In this document: positions 57,591-64,000 of the stretch, one piece after another
Layout: each line of letters begins with the position of its first letter
Numbering within the stretch: position 1 is the first letter of the stretch
Assembly (NCBI GenBank): GCA_030035585.1
Contig: CM057476.1
Span: forward strand, 397,001-461,000
DNA length: 64,000 bases
Direction of reading: 5' to 3'
Origin: Dugong dugon
Taxonomy: Eukaryota; Chordata; Mammalia; Sirenia; Dugongidae
Notes under the pieces: generated by a model
What the model saw: the letters and a program-made list of their open reading frames with translations, nothing else
Database searches by the model: none
What the model was told of the DNA's origin: nothing
Program-made: the position numbers and the translations under genes

Positions 57591-58360
57591 CAGAACCTGC
57601 CACGGGCAGAGAGGGGTCAGCCTCGGGTCTCCAGGTCACAAATGGGTGGCCCTTTGGCGGTCCGGAAAAGCGAATAGTGGACACGCTGCTGGACAGACAA
57701 GGTCCCTAACCTGTGCCCGAATCAGCCAGGGACCTGGCATACACTCCAGGAGGGGATGATCATAGTGGGGTGGCAAGGACCAGCAAGGGGGGGTGCAGCC
57801 TCAGGCCACAGGGGGAGATGCACCCCCAGAGCTGCAGAGGCGCAGCGAGGGCACTGTTACTGAGGCTGATAAGCCCTGCCTGATGAGGACCCCTGGAAGG
57901 AGGGAGGGGGCTACCCCCCTTTCCCGAGCTCCTTCTGGTGCCGGCCACTGGCTAGGCATAACCAGAAATCCGGAAGGTAAGAGAGCTTCAGTGAGGTTAC
58001 CCGCTGGGGCCAGCCCTAGGGGTCAGGAGGGGCAGAGGGGGATTAGAGGGCACAGGACTGTGGGTGGGCTTGAGAACATGTGCAAACTGTGTGTGGGTGC
58101 TGAAGTCCATGTCTGATGTCAGAGTCTATGCCTCCATCTGATTATAAAAGGGAAACCGAGATGGTTGAGAAGCACAGCTGTTTCTGAGCCCTGGCCATGC
58201 CTTGCATCATCTCACAGAACCATCAGCACCCAGAGGACCGGGCACTCAGGAGGCAAAGATCTGTCAAACGAGATAATCTGCTTGTTGTTGGTGTCCCGAC
58301 CCCAGATAGAAAGCTGTTATCTCATCAGGCTAGTGGGAGACACCATATGGCGGTCCCTAA
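57591..58360. other. Sequence downstream of LRCOL1, no gene seen
   Basis: Unrecognised sequence. It could include a further 3' exon or UTR of LRCOL1 if the donor near 57,406 is used. Confidence 0.45.
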
Positions 58361-58367
58361 GGTTGAC

Positions 58368-58545
58368 TTGGAGCCCTGTTTGTGCAGTGGTTAAGAGTTA
58401 TGGCAAGCTATGGCTGCTAACTAAAAAGTCGGCAGTTTGAATCCACTAGCTGCTCCTTGGAAACTCTATGAGGCAGTTCTACTCTGTCCTATAGGCTCGC
58501 TGTGAGTTGCAATTGACTCAATGGGAACTGATTTATTTTTTTTAA
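58368..58545 (+). mobile_element. AfroSINE, sense, short form
   Basis: GGAGCCCTGTTTGTGCAGTG, then GGCTGCTAACTAAAAAGTCG, then CTACTCTGTCCTATAGGCTC; ends in a T-tract. Confidence 0.92.
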
Positions 58546-58557
58546 GGTCAACTTAGG

Positions 58558-58770
58558 GGGTGCTGGTAGCTGGTGGCGCAACGGTTAAGTGCTGGGCCAC
58601 TAACTGAAAGGTTGACAGTTTGAACTCACCTGGCAGCTCAGCGGAAGAAAGACCTGGTGATCTGCTTCCATAATGATTACAGTCAAGAAAACCCTATGGG
58701 GCAGTTCTACTCAGTCTCGTGGGGTCTCTATGAATCAGAATCAACTTGACGGCACCCAACAACGATGGGT
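58558..58770 (+). mobile_element. AfroSINE, sense, long form
   Basis: CTGGTGGCGCAACGGTTAAG, then GATCTGCTTCCATAATGATT, then ATCAGAATCAACTTGACGGC. It lies head-to-tail with the previous copy, 12 bp apart, and differs from it by having the AAAGACCTGGTGATCTGC segment. Confidence 0.92.
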
Positions 58771-61700
58771 TGATTGTAACGACCACATCTGCTCCTGCTT
58801 TGTGGATGCACATTTTCCCGTCAACTATCTAATCTTTGGTGTCTCCTTTAGTGACGTGAACATGAACTCGTGCAGTGAAGAGCCAGACCTGGACCTTAGA
58901 GATGTCGGTGCTAGATGTGGTCATGTCTGGGGCCAACTTATGCAGAAGCTCCGCTCACGGTTCCTGCTCTCAGTGGACTCTGGAAATTTATGGGGATTGG
59001 ACACATCTGTGCTTCTCTGAACTACGGACTGCTCTAGACTAGTTAAGTGGTGTGCCTGTGCTCCATGACGAGGAAGCTAGGTCCTGGAACAGACAACCTG
59101 ATGACTAGGCATCAATAAAAGTCACTCCCGCTATAGCAGAGTGGGTGGTCAAACAAACCCGATTCTGTAGGATGGGAAGCCAGATTAAAGAGGTTGTCAG
59201 GGAGAAAAGGCCTTAAGGGAGGAGGACTGGGGAGCTGCTCAGAGTGCTGGGAGCCCACTACCCACCCCATGTGGAGGTGAAGCCCCTCAGCCCTGTGAGC
59301 TGCGAGCAGCAAGGAGACCAGATTCCACCCTGAACTTGTCCCAGGCCAGGGACAAGCTGCATGGGACTGAGAGAGAGAGAGAGAGACTTCAGTCCAGACA
59401 GGAAAAAAAAAAAAAAAGGAAGGATGAATGAAAGGTGTTAGTTTCCCGGTATTTTGTATCTTAGGGACTAAGACCTCTCGGGTGTGGCCAGTCCGGGAGG
59501 TGCCATCAGCCGGGGTGACCACGCCTCCGAGAGTGCTTTATTGGTCTAATAACCCAGTGGTGAGGAGGGTGGGGCTCGTGGGCATGTATTATTTACATCA
59601 GGGAAGATGAGAGCTATCAGTGAGAACAGGAAAGTTTTGGCAGCACCCCCTGGCCAGCGCCCTGTTCTCGCCGCTGTGGCACGCGTCTCGACGCCCACAG
59701 GGTGTGTGGGACGCTGGGTGACCAGGCCACCCAGGCACACTGCCGGGCCCACCTTGGTGAGAGCCGAGTGGGGCGTGTGGAGCCCAGCTCTGAGTCAGGC
59801 TGGGAGGGGCCGGGTCGCCCTCATAGTCAGGAAGGGAGGGACAGGCTGAGGTGGAGCCTGGGCCAGCCTTCTGAGTCCTGACTGGGGGTGGGAAGAGGCA
59901 CACAGTAAGTGCTTCCACAGCATCGGAGAGAGAAACAGCAGGGAGGGGCAAAGGGAGAGACAGAGAAAGAACGAAAAGCACCCAAAAGTTTGTTCTTTGA
60001 AAACAATAATAAAATGGAGAAGCCTATGATAATCTGATTGACAAAAGAGAGGAACAACCAATAAACATTAGACACGTGAAAGGCGACAAAATCACAGAGA
60101 CGAAGGTTTTAAAAAATTATAGAAAGGACACGTACAATGTCTATGCTAACGCATTCGCGATCTTCAGAACGCAGGTAATTTCCCAGGAAAATATATAACT
60201 TGCCCAAATAGTCTCTAAAGCTAGGTAGAAAAGCTGAAGAGACCAGCTACTTTTGAAAGTAAAAAGGGGTCAAGGTCGATGGGGACTCAGGCTGAGTTCC
60301 TGTCTCATGGAAGTGTTGAGAGTGTCACAGCAAACAACGGGGCAGTGCAGGCCAACCTCACACTATAAATGCAGTGTCCTCAAAAAGATGCCAGCAAAAC
60401 AGCTCTTCAGTTCCATCTCCACGAGTCAAATTTCCCCTTGTGACTCAGAAGTGGAACAAAACAAAAAAGCAGGCTATGGCTGCTCCACACTCCCTCAGGG
60501 GCCCCGTGCCCAGCAAACCCCACAAGGCCAGACTGGGACTGGGATCATGGCCCGGATCAGGTCCAACCTCAAGAGCTGAACGCACCTTCAGCCCCGGCCA
60601 CATGTTCGAAGGTGGAGGGCTGCACACCTGTGCACCCTCTCACGTCCCTGCAGTCACCACGGGGCACCCCAACTCTGCTAGGCGCAGGCATAGTGCTGGG
60701 AAAGCGGGGAGCAAGGCCCACCTGAAGGGGGTATATGAGGAAACAGTAAATTTGGTGAGCTCCACACAGAAGGTTAAGGGGGGGCGTGACAGGGCAGGTG
60801 ACTAGGGTGGGGGGGGTGACATCAGCTGGGATGGGGGAGGCCTCCAGGACAAGCGACCCAAGTTGGAAGCCATCATGCCAAGGCCAGAAGGGGGCGGGTG
60901 TTTCAGGAGGGGTATGAGCAGGAGCAAAGAGCCTGGAGCAGGACGGTGGGAACCTTAGAGAGCGGGGTAGGGGTTCCAGGAAGGTGGAGCTGGCAGCCAG
61001 GACTAAGGCCCACTGGGCGCCCTCTTCCGGGGCAGGTTTCTAACAGGGAGAAGCTCGGCAGATGCACCTGGCGGGCCTGTTCAGGCGCTGATTTGAGAAA
61101 TGAGGCACACCAGGGCTGTGTCCTCCCACAACACCACACAAAACACGCAACTACCTTTCATCCAAAATCAAGGTTGTATTTATCCTCAGTGATTGACGGG
61201 AACAGAAATGTTGAAGAGAACGGTGTCCACAGTGGGAAACGGGGCTGAAGGTACACAAGTGACCAGAGCCCATGGCTGCAGATGGCGACTCCGTGAGGCT
61301 CAGACGCCCAGCAGAGACGCTGTGGACACCAGGAGATAGAAACAGGAGCTTCACAGCCAGACATGGCGATGCTCGTATGCTTACAAACGCAAAACCATAA
61401 ACCAAAAGGGGACTGGGAGCCAGTGTTGGGGAGCAGCAAAGACACATCCGCGTACACCTTCATGTGGGAGAGAAAATGTACAAAAGCTGTCCTCTTTGTT
61501 GGGAATAGACCTTTAGACTCTTGCACGTCTAAAATCCTACTGGGCTGGGATACAGATTCCGAGAAGACTGGCAACGAGCACAAGGGTCCACAGAAGCTGT
61601 CCTTGCTGTCAACCCGGCAGGTCTGGATGCTGCAAACCGGCCGGAGCCACCTGGTGTGGCTGGGCCCCTCCGCTAGGTCCCACTGTGATGTCCACGAGAT

Positions 61701-61899
61701 GCTGCAGGCGCTGGGATGTTCCTGCGGGCGGGCGGGTGCTCAGCGTGGAACTGCTCCCCGATAGCCACGGAGACCTGCCTCCGGCCTTGCATAGTCGAGC
61801 TGCTGCAGTTAAACTTCTGAGTGTTGCCAACTGACAGCACGTGGGGTTTTTTGTGACCATGTTAAGCAGATAACCAGAGAGGTTTCTAGAAACTTTTTA
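58771..61899. other. Intergenic region between LRCOL1 and FBRSL1
   Basis: Contains an AATAAA at 59114-59119 whose owner is unclear, a GA repeat with an A16 tract (59,368-59,417) and otherwise unrecognised sequence. The right part could belong to a longer FBRSL1 3' UTR. Confidence 0.45.
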
Positions 61900-62563
61900 T
61901 AAAGTCCACCTAAGTTAGGAATTTAATAACATCATATATTTATATTAACAGACTATTTACAATTATTTCCTTAAGGAAAAAAAAAAAGAATTCTTACACT
62001 TCTGCATAAAAGAATAAGGCAAAAAACAAAGTTTTGTACATTATTATTATTTCAATATATATCTGTAGCTTCGTTTCCGAGTACCGGGAGGGCCAGGGCT
62101 GGCCTCACAGTGCGCTGGACTAAGTGCCCGTTTTTTCTCCATAAATAAGACAAGGAACCCTGGGGCTCTCAAGAGGGATCTGAGGCCGAAAAATTGCAAA
62201 TTGAACTAAAAACGGAAAAGCAAATGCTTTTTTTTGGTTGTTTCTTTAAAATGTCTAAAGAGCACAAAATTAAAAAAATTACAAATCCATTAAAAACGCG
62301 TCTCACCTTTGGGAAAAAACGTACAAACTCGAATATTGTTTCCAACAATAGCCTCTTCTCAAGCTCCAAAAACAAGAGCGCACCTCCGGCGGGGCTGGAG
62401 ATTAACCCCGATCCCGCAGCAGCGGGAAAAGCGAGCGTCGCCCCAGGATTTGTGGAACTGTGCTTAAGTTCTAGAAATTTACACGTAAAAAAGTTTACAG
62501 CAGTGCATTTGTGAGAGTCTCTGGTACACGGTCCGGCCGGTGGGGGTGGCCGGGCCCTGGGGA
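61900..62563 (-). other. FBRSL1: FBRSL1 3' UTR (at least part)
   Basis: Directly after the stop the sequence changes from very GC-rich to AT-rich with A/T tracts, as usual for a 3' UTR. The first plausible signal is ATTAAA (TTTAAT on plus at 61,922-61,927). The real end may be further left. Confidence 0.5.

Positions 62564-64000
<1,437 letters not shown>

Overview
This is vertebrate nuclear DNA from a placental mammal, almost certainly an afrotherian and most likely a paenungulate such as an elephant. The genes are split into short exons with GT-AG introns. Between and inside them lie about a dozen copies of the tRNA-like SINE that opens with GGAGCCCTGGTGG and ends in GTCGCTATGAGTCGGAATC, together with RTE retrotransposon pieces sharing its 3' end. 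That pairing is typical of Afrotheria. Older L1/HAL1, MIR, L2-like and DNA-transposon remnants are also present. There is no bacterial, plasmid or phage material and no CRISPR array.

Layout: (1) 1-41,850, plus strand: POLE, the catalytic subunit of DNA polymerase epsilon, from intron 1 to the poly(A) signal. I could place 48 consecutive coding exons (exons 2-49 of the 49 known in human) with matching splice phases, a stop at 41,481-41,483 and a poly(A) signal at 41,820. Exon 1 lies to the left of the window. (2) 41,850-44,300: intergenic, GC-rich, no gene seen. (3) 44,300-48,060, minus strand: P2RX2, an ATP-gated cation channel, complete in 11 coding exons, tail-to-tail with POLE. (4) 48,060-55,380: intergenic, with SINEs, a 1.06-kb RTE copy with an open reverse-transcriptase frame, and a long inverted repeat. 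(5) 55,381 to about 57,568, plus strand: LRCOL1, a small secreted colipase-like protein built from three cysteine modules, one per exon. (6) about 61,900-64,000, minus strand: the last coding exon and 3' UTR of FBRSL1, a paralogue of AUTS2, then the start of its preceding intron. Gene order and orientation match human 12q24.33 (FBRSL1-LRCOL1-P2RX2-POLE), read in reverse.

The four genes have unrelated jobs (leading-strand DNA synthesis and proofreading, purinergic signalling, a putative secreted cofactor, nuclear regulation). Nothing suggests they work as one system; the arrangement is conserved mammalian synteny.

I do not see a new biological system. The points most worth following up are: a minisatellite filling POLE intron 18 whose repeat unit is a copy of the exon-18 splice donor, giving a chain of decoy donors; two probable GC-AG introns; a pure GAG run coding 15 glutamates in POLE exon 43; a higher-order minisatellite in POLE intron 46; loss and gain of N-glycosylation sites in P2RX2; the one-module-per-exon build of LRCOL1 and its MIR-derived tail; two RTE copies cut at nearly the same point; an L1 carrying nested insertions; and a dispersed repeat family I cannot name.
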